From the NCBI GenBank assembly GCA_032716605.1, contig CM064539.1, positions 3,380,825 through 3,444,824 on the forward strand: a DNA stretch of 64,000 nt, given 5' to 3'. Source of the stretch: Paralithodes platypus. Taxonomy: Eukaryota > Arthropoda > Malacostraca > Decapoda > Lithodidae. Below are positions 9,838 to 20,679 of the stretch, piece after piece. Under the pieces are notes generated by a model. It had not been told where the DNA came from and searched no databases. It saw only the letters and a program-made list of their open reading frames with translations. Position 1 is the first letter of the stretch. Each line of letters begins with the position of its first letter. The position numbers and the translations under genes were made by a program.

Positions 9838-9927
<90 letters not shown>
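9838..9927. repeat. (TC)n microsatellite
   Basis: About 90 bp of uninterrupted TC, with a shorter (TC)n at 9965-9985 after a partial repeat of the preceding TTTCTTGTTTATG block. Slippage or unequal exchange is likely. Confidence 0.95.
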
Positions 9928-9930
<3 letters not shown>

Positions 9931-10130
9931 CTTGTTTATGCCCTGTTGCTTTCCTCTGTTCCTTCTCTCTCTCTCTCTCTCTCTCATGCCATGGTAGTGG
10001 CATTAATGACTTACATCTCATGGGAAATAAAGCTGGTGCTACCGAGGCTATTATTACCGAGGTGGAAATGAGCAATGCAACATATCTTCCCAATTTCACC
10101 TGATACTATGCATATTCAAGAACAGCGAAC

Positions 10131-10466
10131 TTAAGGGGAGGTTTTTAGTTTGTTCCCTATATTTCCATCAAGCTTACGATTACACCCCCTAGACCCCCTT
10201 TCAAGATAAATTTGTACATTTTTCGGTAGAAAATTTTCCCGGCCGAAGGCCGGTTCCTCTTACATTACAGGCTCGCTATCGCTCGTCAGGAAAAAATCGA
10301 CACCTAATTGGCACGAAAGGTCTTAAAATTGACAGAAATGGGGCGAAAGTTCTTAAGATCGTCAAACTAATGGGGCGAAAGTCTTAAAATCTCAAAAGCA
10401 ATGGGGCTAAACATGAGGGAGAAAGAGATCCAGAAAACAATCCCTCAAGTGGAAATCTCCCCTTAA
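10131..10466 (+). mobile_element. TTAA family B element, copy B4
   Basis: Full-length, TTAA at both ends. CCGGCCGAAGGCCGG is intact, the first hairpin has one substitution (ATTTTTCGGTAGAAAATT), and three GTCTTAA-type subunits precede CTCCCCTTAA. Confidence 0.86.
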
Positions 10467-11043
10467 CTAACTAGGGCTTTTGATCAGGAACACTTTATGA
10501 AGGTATTCAGCTAAATCATATTTCTATAAATATATTGATGTCTTATAAATGTTTAAAAGCAAATACCATATTTTGAAAGATGAACGATGCTTATTGTGAA
10601 AAAAGGGGATCGGAGGTGTTAAGTCGACCCATTTACCATAGAGATACAATGAGGAAACCAATCTGTAATATGATGGGTATATTGGATACTATCACCTATT
10701 ATATAGCATTGAATTACAATATATATATATCACTATAACGGAAAGAAACTCCAATCGATTAAAAGATGGCGAGGGAACAAGGGTGCAAAAGTGTCAGTGT
10801 GATTTGTCGCAGTTTGTCAGATTCACTACGAGGGCAATGAATGATCAGTAACCAAATTGACTCCAAGCTACCTATCCACACTACCAATCACTAATGTCCT
10901 ATAATTAATCTTAAATGCCTGGCTTAATTGAATAGGGAATACATGATTAGAATTGGTACCTCTGAAAGTTAGTGTTTCCTTACCAGCAAGCAGCCTGCAT
11001 GAGTTTCATTTCGCCAGAGAGCCAATATAATTATCAAACAAAT
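10467..11043. other. No recognisable feature
   Basis: AT-rich sequence without supported coding frames or a second copy in the window. Confidence 0.45.
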
Positions 11044-11165
<122 letters not shown>

Positions 11166-11279
11166 TATCGCACCTACAGACACACATAGGAAAATATAGA
11201 TATTTATATTTATTTCATATAAACTCACCCAATTGCAAAAATGCAAAAAATACAATATGCTTATTAACACACACTCTCT

Positions 11280-11878
11280 CTCTCTTATGGTAGTCCATCG
11301 TAGTCCGATGATGACGTTCCCTTCCTGCGAGAAGAGTTTAGAGTGCCGAGGGAGGTGCGCAGTTCCAACTTCACTATCTTGGTACTGAACAGGTGTTGCT
11401 GATGGCAAGGGGCCGACCCAAGACGACCAGCTCCTGCTCAATACTGCAGGGGACTGCCGGGATTCCAGTTTGTCGGAAACCGCCAGGACGTGACCCCAAC
11501 GTCTGCTGTTCTCTCAGGGTGTGCTCCCCTAGCCTTTGTCTTACTAGACTAAACCACAAGGCAGTGGGTGTGTGCGGTTGTTGGTAGATGACAAGGATGC
11601 ACATCATACCTCTGGGGGCCACCGCATGCCCCGAGATCCCCTATTGATTTAGCCTGGGGTCGCAAGACACCCAGTTACGTGTGGCCCCGGGGAGGCACAA
11701 TAGGAGTCTTGGTGATGGAGAGGCTATGTACTGGCAGAGGGAGACTTACGCACTCGGCTCCCCTTTTCACCACAAGGGTTAGCCAGCGGCAGCAGCTGAA
11801 AGCGAGAATTGCATGCAAGCAAGCAGCACTACACCAACATGCTACTGCACTAGTCGCATCACATCACCCTGTGTGATA
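11280..11878. other. GC-richer unrecognised block
   Basis: Base composition is clearly more GC-rich than its neighbours, and short frames occur on both strands (for example 11374-11622 minus, 11679-11876 plus), but none carries a domain I recognise. It starts after a (TC)n tract with GTCCATCGTAGTCCGATGAT, which resembles the start of a dispersed repeat. It could be an old retroelement fragment; I assign no function. Confidence 0.35.
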
Positions 11879-11880
11879 AC

Positions 11881-12120
11881 ACCTTCCCTACCTCCCCGTC
11901 CTCATTCAGACTCCCCTCCTGCCCTCGCCACTGCCCGCTAACCTTTCCTACCTCCCTGTCCTCATTCAGACTCCCCTCCCGCCCTCGCCACTGCCCGCTA
12001 ACCTTACCTACCTCCCTGTCCTCATTCAGACTCCCCTCCCGCCCTCGCCACTGCCCGCTAACCTTACCCACCTCCCTGTCCTCATTCAGACTCTCCTCCC
12101 GCCCTCGCCAGTGCCCGCTA
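11881..12120. repeat. 60-bp minisatellite, 4 units
   Basis: Four units of exactly 60 bp, each with TACCTCCCTGTCCTCATTCA and CCTCGCCACTGCCCGCTAAC, differing by a few substitutions. A (CA)n tract (12120-12141) follows directly. Confidence 0.96.
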
Positions 12121-12239
12121 CACACACACACACACACACACCATTCAAGCAGATAAATTGAGCAGCGGGGCGATTGTTAGGGGGGGGGGGGGTATATTTT
12201 CCCAACTTGTCGTACATTATCATTAAATTAAATAAGTTA

Positions 12240-12295
12240 ATAGACTCTGATGATGAGTTTTGAGAAGCCGCAACGTTGGTAATAAAGCTGTTCGT
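12240..12295 (+). other. Possible Penelope-like element 3' motif
   Basis: CTCTGATGATGAGTTTTGAG is followed by AAGCCGCAACGTTGGTAATA. This resembles the degenerate CTGATGA...GAAAC hammerhead-derived motif with AACGTTGG near Penelope-like element ends. The catalytic GAAA is replaced by GCAA, so any ribozyme is presumably dead. From recollection of the family only. Confidence 0.25.
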
Positions 12296-12361
12296 GATTA
12301 CCCTGGTCCCCCTCTTTCTCCTAAGAATACGATTCCTACGTAACAAGCACTTTTTATCAAA

Positions 12362-12736
12362 TTAAGGGGGGATGCTTCACTTTAGGGGCGATTTTTGCAT
12401 GTATTCATTAGTGTTCTAGTTTCCTCGCTAGAACTCCATCAAATTTAAAAAAAAAAAAGCATCCATTAGGTTCCCCTTCTAGATTAATTTGTACATTTTT
12501 CGGTAGAAAAATGTCCCGGCCGAAGCCCGGTTCTTCCAACATTACAGGCTCACTAGTGGTCGCCAGGGAAAAAATTGACACCTAAATAGCACGAAAGGTC
12601 TAAATATTGACGAATAAATGGGGCGAAAGGTCTTAAAATCGACTAACTAATGGGGCAAACATCTTATCATCTGAAAACTAATGGGGCTAAACACGAGGGA
12701 GAAAGTGGTCCACAAAAACGGCCCATTTCCCCTTAA
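12362..12736 (+). mobile_element. TTAA family B element, subtype B', copy B5
   Basis: Left end TTAAGGGGGGATGCTTCACT followed by GGGGCGATTTTTGCATG, a different left arm from B1-B4. The rest is family B: ATTTTTCGGTAGAAAAAT, CCGGCCGAAGCCCGG (stem broken), CGACTAACTAATGGGGC and CCCCTTAA. B11 and B18 share this subtype. Confidence 0.83.
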
Positions 12737-13574
12737 TAGTTTGCCTACTTATACGAACATAAAACGAGAGCAGATTAGATAAATTAGATAAATAAACAAA
12801 ATTACAGAAGTGATCAAAAGTTGTAAAACGTGATGATTCGGCATTATACCTTGTGTTTTAAATTTTGATATTCCTGTGATGATATGTTAATTTTTAGATG
12901 TAGCGCTGAATGATATCTACAGGTCCCAGAGTTTGGCCTTTGTGCCTAAATGTTATCAATTCAATTCAATTATACCCCATAGACATAAGTAGGAACATGT
13001 GAGATAAATTATGAATACACAAAAAGACAGGGAATAAATAAAAACCCGAGGCTGATAACTTGATATAGAAACACCACACAAACCAAGAGTGATAATATGG
13101 AGGCAAGACGACGATGGCAGGAAATCAATGTGAGAGACAAAGTGAAGATATTACTGGCTGGAAGGAGATACAGCGCTGAGGGTGGGGGTTATTAGGGAGG
13201 GAAGAACGATGATACAGACAAAGGAAAGCAAGCATCAACATACCTACTGATCCTTACTAGGCTGCTTGTAACGATGATACAGCAGAAAGGGAGTGTATAT
13301 AGGAAAAAGCAAATTGATCCAAATACGAAATATATGCATTAAAAGGGAGAATACTCGAAATCCAGAAGATATACAGTACATATAGGAGACAGAGGTACCA
13401 TTGTTATGTTTTATATTTAATTAGCCAGGTCTAAATGATCTTAAAGTAAATGTTGTACGTTGACATGAATGATAGTCACCACATAAAACATAAACCAACA
13501 CTCTGAAACGGTGAAGTGAAAGGATAAAGAAACCGAAAGAATATTCAAGAAGTATGTAAACTAAGATCCGAATT
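12737..13574. other. No recognisable feature
   Basis: AT-rich sequence. A short stretch near 13239-13267 (CTTACTAGGCTGCTTGTAAC) loosely resembles part of the LINE-Q 3' UTR, which is not enough to call. Confidence 0.4.
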
Positions 13575-13900
13575 TAGTAAACAATGCAGTGTTTGTTTGT
13601 GTTAGCAGCAAAGTAGCATTTTTGTTTTCTTTATGTGAGTGAGGGAGACAAAAGGCCGAACTACCTGTAGCGAGTGCCTTCCCCAGAGTTGAAAGAATGA
13701 CAAGGCCAAAATCAAAGGACGTTCGAGCCAAAATGCCCGGACAGACAGAGTTTGAAGCAATGTAAGTCAGAGGAAGAGGGAAAGACTGATCTGGGAGAGA
13801 GTTCCAGAGCTCAGCTGTTGAATAGAAGAAAGATTGAGGATAACGTTTCACTCTTTGGTTAGAGAGAGTATTATTATTGTGTAAGAAATCTGTATTTCGT
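13575..13900 (-). mobile_element. LINE-S 3' fragment, copy next to M1
   Basis: The minus strand encodes RVKRYPQSFFYSTAELWNSL, the C-terminal segment of LINE-S, followed by its 3' UTR signature GATTTTGGCC...CTCACTCACATA. Frame shifts disrupt the end. Its 5' limit coincides with the TTAA of element M1, suggesting M1 inserted into or beside the LINE. Confidence 0.8.
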
Positions 13901-14306
13901 TTAACCCTTTCCCTGCGGGAGACTTTTCCAAATGCCATGGCAATTTACAGCAATTTACAGGCTTTTAAAGCCTCTAAAAGCCTGTAAAATTGAGTGCAAG
14001 GGATCAGAAGTGCAACAGACCACACGTCCGTCTCCCAGCCATGTGGCCGTGGCACTGAAGGCTCTGAGTCAGAGTCTCGCGAGATATACAGTGCTGCCAA
14101 AGGCAAATGTAGCGAGACATTAGCGAGAATTGCTCATTTTAGCGAATGTTTATGGTAGCGCTGCGGGTGCACCCCACGAGCTACGAAGCTCGTTTTGATG
14201 TCATTGTGAAGCTATTCTCTTATAGATTTCGGCTGAATACATTTCATTTCATTCAGTCACTTGCCTAATCAATCAGAAGTGCCTGAACCCGCAGAGAAAG
14301 TGTTAA
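13901..14306. mobile_element. TTAA family M element, copy M1
   Basis: Inverted ends TTAACCCTTTCCCTGCGGG and CCCGCAGAGAAAGTGTTAA. Inside is a small palindrome built from CAGGCTTTTAAAGCCT. The right half matches M2 (53554-53752). No transposase. The TTAA plus CCC ends fit piggyBac-like non-autonomous elements (inference). Confidence 0.8.
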
Positions 14307-14536
14307 GCAGCTTATAATAGCACTTAGATATATTGCTTACAAATAACAGATAAAATAATGAACATAATGCTGGGCAAATACGAAAACTAAATGCTAGAGA
14401 GAAAATCAATATACACAGAACAGCACACGATAACTTTACTTCCACTATTCTCTACCAAAGAGTTATTACTATGCGTCATGGAATAAACAAAAAAGATTAA
14501 AATAGTATAATAATATAATAATAAAAACGGAATCTG

Positions 14537-15222
14537 AAAGTGGGGAAGAGCAAGGTTATGGTCTTCGAAAGGGGTGAGGTGAAGTTGGATGGTCAGGCTA
14601 TGGAGATTGTCAGCTCATTTAAGTATCTGGGCAGTGTGTTGAGTAAAGATGGGACTATGGATGAAGAAGTGCGGGAAAGGGTGCAACAGGGGAAGAGGGT
14701 TGTAGGAACGCTGAAAGCAGTAACAAGAAATAGGGTGGTCAGTATGGAAGTGAAGAAGTCCTTGCATGACAGTGTGGTAATCCCGACACTGACTTACGGA
14801 AGCGAAGCATGGATGTTGGTGGAGAGACTCGGACCAAGAGTGAGAGGGGTGGAAATGAGTTACTTAAGAAGTGCGTGCAGAGTTACATGGAGGGATAGAC
14901 AGACGATTGACGAAGTAAGAAGGTGGTGTGGTGCGGAGGTAGATGTGCTGGAAAGTGTGAAAAGGACACCTTGAGATGGTCCGGCCATATGAAACGTATG
15001 GAAAGCGAGAGAATGACTAAGAGGGTGTACGAGAGCGAGGTGGAAGGACAGAGAGGGAGAGGTAAACCAAAGGAGAGGTGGAAGGATGGAGTGAGGAAGT
15101 ATATGAATGAAGGCGGTGCTGGTTGGGAGGAGGGGCGTCGACTGACTGAGGACAGTGGTGCATGGGGGCGGTTCTTCGTGGCCACCCCTTCGGGGATCAC
15201 GGCGTCAGACAATAGATAGATA
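14537..15222 (+). mobile_element. LINE-T 3' fragment, copy 2 (frameshifted)
   Basis: Encodes KYLGSVLSKDGTMDEEV, VVIPTLTYGSEAWML and YLRSACRVTWRDRQT, i.e. the end of the reverse transcriptase domain (SFKYLGSxL and LTYGSEAW are thumb-region hallmarks), then LRWSGHMKRMESERMTKRVY and RGKPKERWKDGVRKYMNEGG in another frame. Against copy 1 it has a one-base loss near 14968 and another near 15173, so two frameshifts break it. It ends in an ATAG tail beginning at the original stop. It is 5'-truncated near 14537. Confidence 0.87.
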
Positions 15223-15230
15223 GATAGATA
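15214..15230. repeat. (ATAG)n tail of LINE-T copy 2
   Basis: Tetranucleotide tail directly after GCGTCAGACA, matching the tail of copy 1. Confidence 0.85.
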
Positions 15231-15894
15231 TTTCTGAAATAGCCTAAGAATGGAACAGGTGCTCAGAAAACCGGCAATAATTATTTAGATGTAAGGATTC
15301 ACCATCGACAGGTATAAGTAATGCAAGCACAATCTATAGAGGAGGGCAGGCAGATGGGAGTCCGGAAGCCATACACCAGGGAGCTAAAATGGCCCAACGA
15401 GGGAACCGGAAGGAAGGAGGGAGGCAGGGCATCAATAAAATAAGTAGGTAAGAAAGGAGAACGGAGGCAGCGGGACAGAGGGAAGGAAGGTATGGCCAAA
15501 ATAGCGTGGAGAACGGAATATATTAAGGAGGTAAAACCGGCGCCACACGAGTAATCTATTGGGGAATTGTATCGGCATCTAGAATGCACTACAAGTTATT
15601 AGTTCATTTTGAAGAATTGTTACTTCCAATTCGTGTATTAAATGTGGTTGTTAAAGATTTGAAGGTACGTGGTTCAAAATAGTGTCTTTAAAAGAGGTAA
15701 ACAAAGACTAGACGACAGACCTTTCAGTATATTCTCGATTCAGATTCTGTGACTCCGATTCATTCGCCCTAAAATGTCATGTGACACGACCTTAAGAAAG
15801 CAAAGTCGAAGCGAGAAGCGAGTGTAAAAATGAAAAGGTATGCAAAAAGTAGTTAACAGTGTACGCAATATACCTTATAAAGGTGTATTAGTAA
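15231..15894. other. No recognisable feature
   Basis: Mixed sequence; the 15299-15589 minus-strand frame has no recognisable domain. Confidence 0.4.
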
Positions 15895-16262
15895 TATACA
15901 AAGGAGTACAAAGGAAATCAAGCAACAACAGGTCTAGTGACTCTTCTAGGCTGCTTGTCCTCCAAAACACTGAGGATCAAGTGTCCAAACAGTGGTTTAG
16001 AGTGGGTAATGGAACATTGGAAAGGGAACTACTGCCCTGGAACTAATGTCCGTGGCAGGATTAGGAAGTTAGTAGGGGACAGATGGGTTAGTAACTGAGG
16101 GGAGGATAAAATAAAGTTATTCATTTACAAACGCAGTCAGTCGCGGGTTTGATGCGAGATATTTGTCTAGGCGAAGTTTAAATGAATCAACGGTGCTGCA
16201 GTCCATAACATATCGGTAAGCCCATTCCATAAGTTGACAACTCGATTGAAGAAGAAATACAA
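15895..16262 (-). mobile_element. LINE-Q 3' fragment, copy 2
   Basis: Closely similar to 582-945, including GGAGTACAAAGGAAATCAAG and AGTGTCCAAACAGTGGTTTA in the 3' UTR. The minus strand encodes VDSFKLRLDKYLASNPRLTA and FVNE then stop. The coding part is cut at 16262, shorter than copy 1. Confidence 0.8.
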
Positions 16263-16431
16263 TGATATGAAAGTAAATCACTATCATTACATCCAATGAT
16301 TGTCTATCTCTATATATGCTACTCAGGCCCAATCCTCACTGTTCGTATTTTTATTTTTATTTTATTTTTGGGGGGGAGGGGGCTGGGGGTCAGAGAAGTA
16401 GAATATGGGTATGCAAATAATGGGGGGGCAT

Positions 16432-16639
16432 TCAACCCCACAGATCGTGTGTTATATTGTATTCATAGCTATATTTAGACGATATTATGCAGTTTAGGAA
16501 GGATCTGTGGTATTTAAAAGGGTTGGTTGAGATAGTTTGAAGCCTTATTATTGCTAGAGGTCCTTCCTAACCTGAATAATATCATCTAATACTTGCCAGA
16601 ATATGATGAAAAGGCAGTCACCGGTATTGTATGTGTTAA
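16432..16639. mobile_element. TTAA family C element (type I), copy C5
   Basis: Core is intact (TATTTAGACGATATTATGCA, GATAATATCATCTAATAC arms). The left end is decayed (TCAACCCCACAGATCGTGTG) while the right keeps GTGTTAA. Confidence 0.75.
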
Positions 16640-17185
16640 CTAACTCTAATTCCAAGTTCCTGTCTAGAATTGATGACGATACAAGTCTCCCTCGATTTAT
16701 GATTGGATTACGTTCCTGAAAACCCGATCTTAAATAGAAAAAAACATATGACAAACCCTAAAATGAATGGGGTAAATTGGGATGCGTTCTGGGACCAGCC
16801 AAAACACAAACACAAACACCTATCAACATATAATATCGTTAATCGGGGCATCAGATAGTGAGAGAGACTTTTAGTACACAATAAACCATGCAATTTAAGA
16901 CAGTATTTCACGAAAATGTGATGACAAGAGCCTGAGTCTGAAAAAGGCTAGAAGAAAAAACGAAAAATAAAAACCAAACGTTGAAATAGGTGTTCGTGTG
17001 ATGCTGCCTGGATATTCCCTCTTTAGGTGAACCTCTCACTTAACCCCTTCTCCCTCCTACACACATTTCCACTTTCCGAACACTCGCCCACATTATTTTA
17101 GCAAGCCTCCCACTCATTTGCCTTTCACACGCATTCCTCTCTTTTGCTACGAAACCAACAACTATGTTTTGTTTTCACCCAAAGT
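16640..17185. other. No recognisable feature
   Basis: AT-rich spacer; no supported gene or repeat. Confidence 0.45.
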
Positions 17186-17398
17186 TTAAGGGAGCCCACC
17201 TCGCTTTTTTTCTCTTTCTCTCCCTCTTTTCTTGGCTTTTATGCCAAATAGCACAAAGGGCCTTAAAATTGACAAAGTAATGGGGTGAAAGGGCTCAAAA
17301 TCGCCAAACTAATGGGTCGAACGTCTAAAAATCTCAAAACAAATATGCTAAACATGAGGGAGAAGGGGGTCCAGAAAAATCAAGTAGTACCCCCTTAA
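17186..17398 (+). mobile_element. Chimeric TTAA element (A left arm, B right arm)
   Basis: Left part is family A (TTAAGGGAGCCCACCTCGCT through TTGGCTTTTATG), then it switches to the family B right part (AATAGCACAAAGGGCCTTAA, three ATGGG subunits, AACATGAGGGAGAAGGGGGT) and ends CCCCCTTAA. The hairpin core of both families is missing. A 213-bp TTAA-bounded recombinant. Confidence 0.8.
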
Positions 17399-17489
17399 AC
17401 CTAATCGTGCGACACCGGGTTTACAAATCATAAATGCTATCATAAAATCATTATCCCCTCTACCCACTCTTTCACTAAACGTTGTCAAT

Positions 17490-17985
17490 GCAAATCCCAC
17501 ACAACATAATTATACTGTATACTGTATATATCTATCAAATCCCACACAACATAATTATACTGTATACTGTATATCTATCAAATCCCACACAACATAATTA
17601 TACTGTATACTGTATATATCTATCAAATCCCACACAACATAATTATACTGTATACTGTATATATCTATCAAATCCCACACAACATAATTATACTGTATAC
17701 TGTATATATCTATCAATTATACTGTATACTGTATATATCTATCAAATCCCACACAACATAATTATACTGTATACTGTATATATCTATCAAATCCCACACA
17801 ACATAATTATACTGTATACTGTATATATCTATCAAATCCCACACAACATAATTATACTGTATACTGTATATATCTATCAATTATACTGTATACTGTATAT
17901 ATCTATCAAATCCCACACAACATAATTATACTGTATACTGTATATATCTATCAATTATACTGTATACTGTATATATCTATCAATT
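17490..17985. repeat. 45-bp minisatellite
   Basis: Units contain AATCCCACACAACATAATTA then TACTGTATACTGTATATATC. About nine full units plus shortened units lacking the CCCACACAACAT half (near 17716, 17880 and 17954). Confidence 0.96.
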
Positions 17986-18017
17986 TACTCAGGCCCAATC
18001 CCCGCTTTTCCTTTTTT

Positions 18018-18020
<3 letters not shown>

Positions 18021-18062
<42 letters not shown>
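18021..18062. repeat. (TA)n microsatellite
   Basis: TA tract ending ACAGTATA. Confidence 0.93.
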
Positions 18063-18063
<1 letters not shown>

Positions 18064-18092
18064 TATACCCACGTGCAAAGGGTTTCAGAATA

Positions 18093-18280
18093 CTGGCCAC
18101 CTTTTCATGGTTCCAGGACATCTCAACCAGTAGACCATTTCAAACCAGTAGCTCTCAACCAGTGCCAAATCAACCAAGACCAACCAAACCAGTGCCAAAA
18201 TATAGTACTAACCTAACCTATCCGTATTGGTTGATTTGGTATTGGTTGAGAGCTACTGGTTGAGTTGTCCGGTCACCCCT
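18093..18280. mobile_element. Fold-back element E, copy 1
   Basis: The two halves are inverted copies: GACATCTCAACCAGTAGACC and CTCTCAACCAGTGCCAAATC on the left answer GGTTGATTTGGTATTGGTTG and CTACTGGTTGAGTTGTCCGG on the right. A second copy lies at 63090-63279. Short unique loop, no coding capacity. Confidence 0.78.
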
Positions 18281-18317
18281 TTTCATACATGGTGCCCACA
18301 CGTAATGTGACCCTATA

Positions 18318-18625
18318 TATATTTTTTTTATTTTTTTTTTTCTATGTGAGTGAGGGAGACAAAAGGCAGAACTGCCTGTATCGAGTGCCTCCCCCAGAGT
18401 TGAAAGAGTGACAGGGCCAAAATCAAGAAAAGTTCGAGCCAAAATGCCTGGACACACGGAGTTTGAAGCCATTTAAGTCATAGGAAGAGAGAAAGACTGA
18501 TTCTGGGAGAGAGTTCCAGAGCTCAGCAGTTGAATAGAAGAAAGTCTGAGAATACCGTTTTACTCTTGGGTTGGAGAGCTGCACAGAAATCTGAGGTCTT
18601 TTTGGCTCCACCTTGTTGCACTCCA
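18318..18625 (-). mobile_element. LINE-S 3' fragment with A-rich tail
   Basis: The minus strand encodes RVKRYSQTFFYSTAELWNSL, PESVFLSSYDLNGFKLRVSR and HFGSNFS, the C-terminus of LINE-S, then a UTR with GCCCTGTCACTCTTTCAAC and an A-rich tail (T-rich on + at 18318-18342). It is the best-preserved copy of the 3' end here. Confidence 0.85.
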
Positions 18626-18629
18626 TTAG

Positions 18630-18820
18630 TTTGTTTTTAAGACATTTCACCTCATTTGTTGGTAATCGTAAGACACTTTATCCTATTCAGGTGTCCATTT
18701 TGTCTGAGCTAGAAATAGAGAGCCTTCTCCAGTCTACACTTGTGTGGCACGATATGCTCAAGTTCGTAAATGCCTCCCAGTGTCGGAAATGTTTGTTTTG
18801 TCACAAATTTACAAAACCAA
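18630..18820 (-). mobile_element. Highly diverged family B relative
   Basis: TTTTTAAGACATTTCACCTC, then CGTAAGACACTTTATCCTAT, CAGGTGTCCATTTTGTCTGA and AATGTTTGTTTTGTCACAAA follow the order of reversed family B with many substitutions. Probably an old copy; no TTAA ends visible. Confidence 0.45.
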
Positions 18821-18885
18821 GTATTTGCCATGCTTCCAGACGATCATTATCTAAAAAAAATCATTTTCTGTGGGAAGTAGGAATC

Positions 18886-18920
18886 CACAATTGACCACTT
18901 GCGAGTTTCAGGTATTCACA
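18886..18920. mobile_element. Element N terminal fragment
   Basis: CACAATTGACCACTTGCGAG matches the terminal inverted repeat of element N at 36088. Only one end is visible. Confidence 0.5.
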
Positions 18921-19127
18921 GCATTGGGAATTCCTTCACAAGGTACTAAGCATCTCACTATGATCCACTTTATAAAGCCTAGGGCTATTACGTATTTTGA
19001 AATCCGAAATTAGTTATCCTGGGTTAGTTCTCTCCACCAGAATATGTCTTTCTTTAGTATCGTGCACTATCTCCGTGAACATGTTGATATGTCCATGGAC
19101 AGGTAATTGCGAAATGCCCTCCTGTCG

Positions 19128-19512
19128 TTAAGGGAGCCCACCTCGCTTTTTTTCTCTTTCTCTCCCTCTCTCTTTGGCTTGTATCCATTCGGCCCCATTC
19201 AGCCTACTGTTTTAAGACGTTTATTCCCATCCAGGTGTCAATATTTTTCTGGCGAGCGATAGCGAGCCAGCATATATATATTTTTGTTTTGACAGCAAGC
19301 TAAATTTGTACATTTTTCGATAGAAAAATTTCTCCGGCGAAGCCGGATTTCTCCATTCAATGCTGGCTTGCTATCGCTCGCCAGGCAGAAATCGATACCT
19401 GGATAGGGATACACGTCTTAAAACAGTTGGCTGAATGGGGCCGAATGGATACAAGCCAGGGAAAGAGAGAAAAGGAGAGAAAGATACAAAAAAAAACGGT
19501 GACCCCCCTTAA
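19128..19512. mobile_element. TTAA family A element, copy A4 (mismatched ends)
   Basis: The fold-back core is complete and well conserved. The left end is TTAAGGGAGCCCACCTCGC (A1 type) but the right end is GGTGACCCCCCTTAA, the complement of the A2-type left end. One element thus carries two different A-type termini. Confidence 0.87.
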
Positions 19513-20205
19513 GCCGTAGTCCATTCAGGAGCTGGTCGAAGATGCCATACAAAGGCCGCCTCTGTAGCCATGGCCGGACTCACATCCTTCTCTTCTTCAC
19601 TTCCCTTTTCTTCTGTTCTTGTAGCTGCATAACCTCCACAGTCAACATGGTCAACTTGATTTCTATGATGAGTTGGTCAATTCTTAGCAACGTTGAGTGG
19701 TGGTTGTGGTCCACGTTGCTGCTTGGGTATGTGGTGCAATCCATGTCCAGTATTGCGGGATGTTCGTGTGTGCTCATACATGCCCCTATATATATATTCC
19801 TCGTGGGGCATGGTCATTGAAGTCAGCACGCCACTCCGTACTACTCTGATGTGAACGAAATTGTACTCTTTTACATTCGCATATACTCAGATTGACTCTG
19901 TTGTACTACGTTTCACTCATCATTTTTAGCCGACTGCACTCCGTCACACCCCTGACGAACCCGATTAGGGAACGTAGTAGGATGAAGTGTTACTCTGTTC
20001 TACCCCGTCCTACTCTGTTCTACCCCGTCTTACTCGGTTAACTTTTCGCACTAGGCACCATTTCTCCCGAAGTAGCACAGAGTCACTACTCGGTTGCACT
20101 CAGTTCCAACTCTTTGATGTGAGAAGGAGCCTTAATTCTCAACGGTGTCTGATGCAAGGATGGCATTTCCATGTGAAAAGGGGAAGGCAAAGACGAGTGG
20201 ATAAC
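19513..20205. other. Unrecognised, partly ACTC-rich sequence
   Basis: Includes degenerate repeats such as TTACTCTGTTCTACCCCGTC (19988-20037) and scattered GTACTCTG/GCACTCCG motifs from 19830. Minus-strand and plus-strand frames near 19580-19820 have no recognisable domain. Confidence 0.4.
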
Positions 20206-20404
20206 TAAAGCCGGTATCACACGAGCGCTTTTTCCCTCAACACTGGTCTGGCAGCTTATGAGGTCAACATTTGAAATATTTTGGTTACGTAAATTCATCT
20301 ATCATCAGTCTAGTTTCCGATACCAGTGCAAAATGCTCCAGAAATGTTGCCAGAAAAATGTTGATCATCGAATGTTGACTATAAAAGCTCTCGTGTGATA
20401 CCGT
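20206..20404. mobile_element. Inverted-repeat element F, copy 1
   Basis: Ends TAAAGCCGGTATCACACGAG and AGCTCTCGTGTGATACCG are inverted repeats. The interior shares TCATCAGTCTAGTTTCCGAT with copies at 50242 and (diverged) 54296. Non-autonomous, no coding. Confidence 0.8.
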
Positions 20405-20679
20405 GAGAGGGTTATTTATTTTCATATTGTTGGTCAAATTATTCAACACTTCTCCACTGTGATTGATCTTGGTTCAATTTGTTTTGCTATATTAATAGAT
20501 TTATAGAGGAATACAAAATACAATTGAAACGAGAAATCCTTTCATTTTCACGGTCGATACTATTAGGATTTTTCTAAAGATATATTCGTTCTGATCAAAG
20601 TAATATAAGCAATTTAACTAAAATATTTATAATACACGGACATTTTATATCTTTATATCAGGAATATATATTTTGATTA

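Noticed and set aside
17482..17925. 147-residue frame with an IPHNIIILYTVY repeat
   Set aside because: Translation of the 45-bp minisatellite only.
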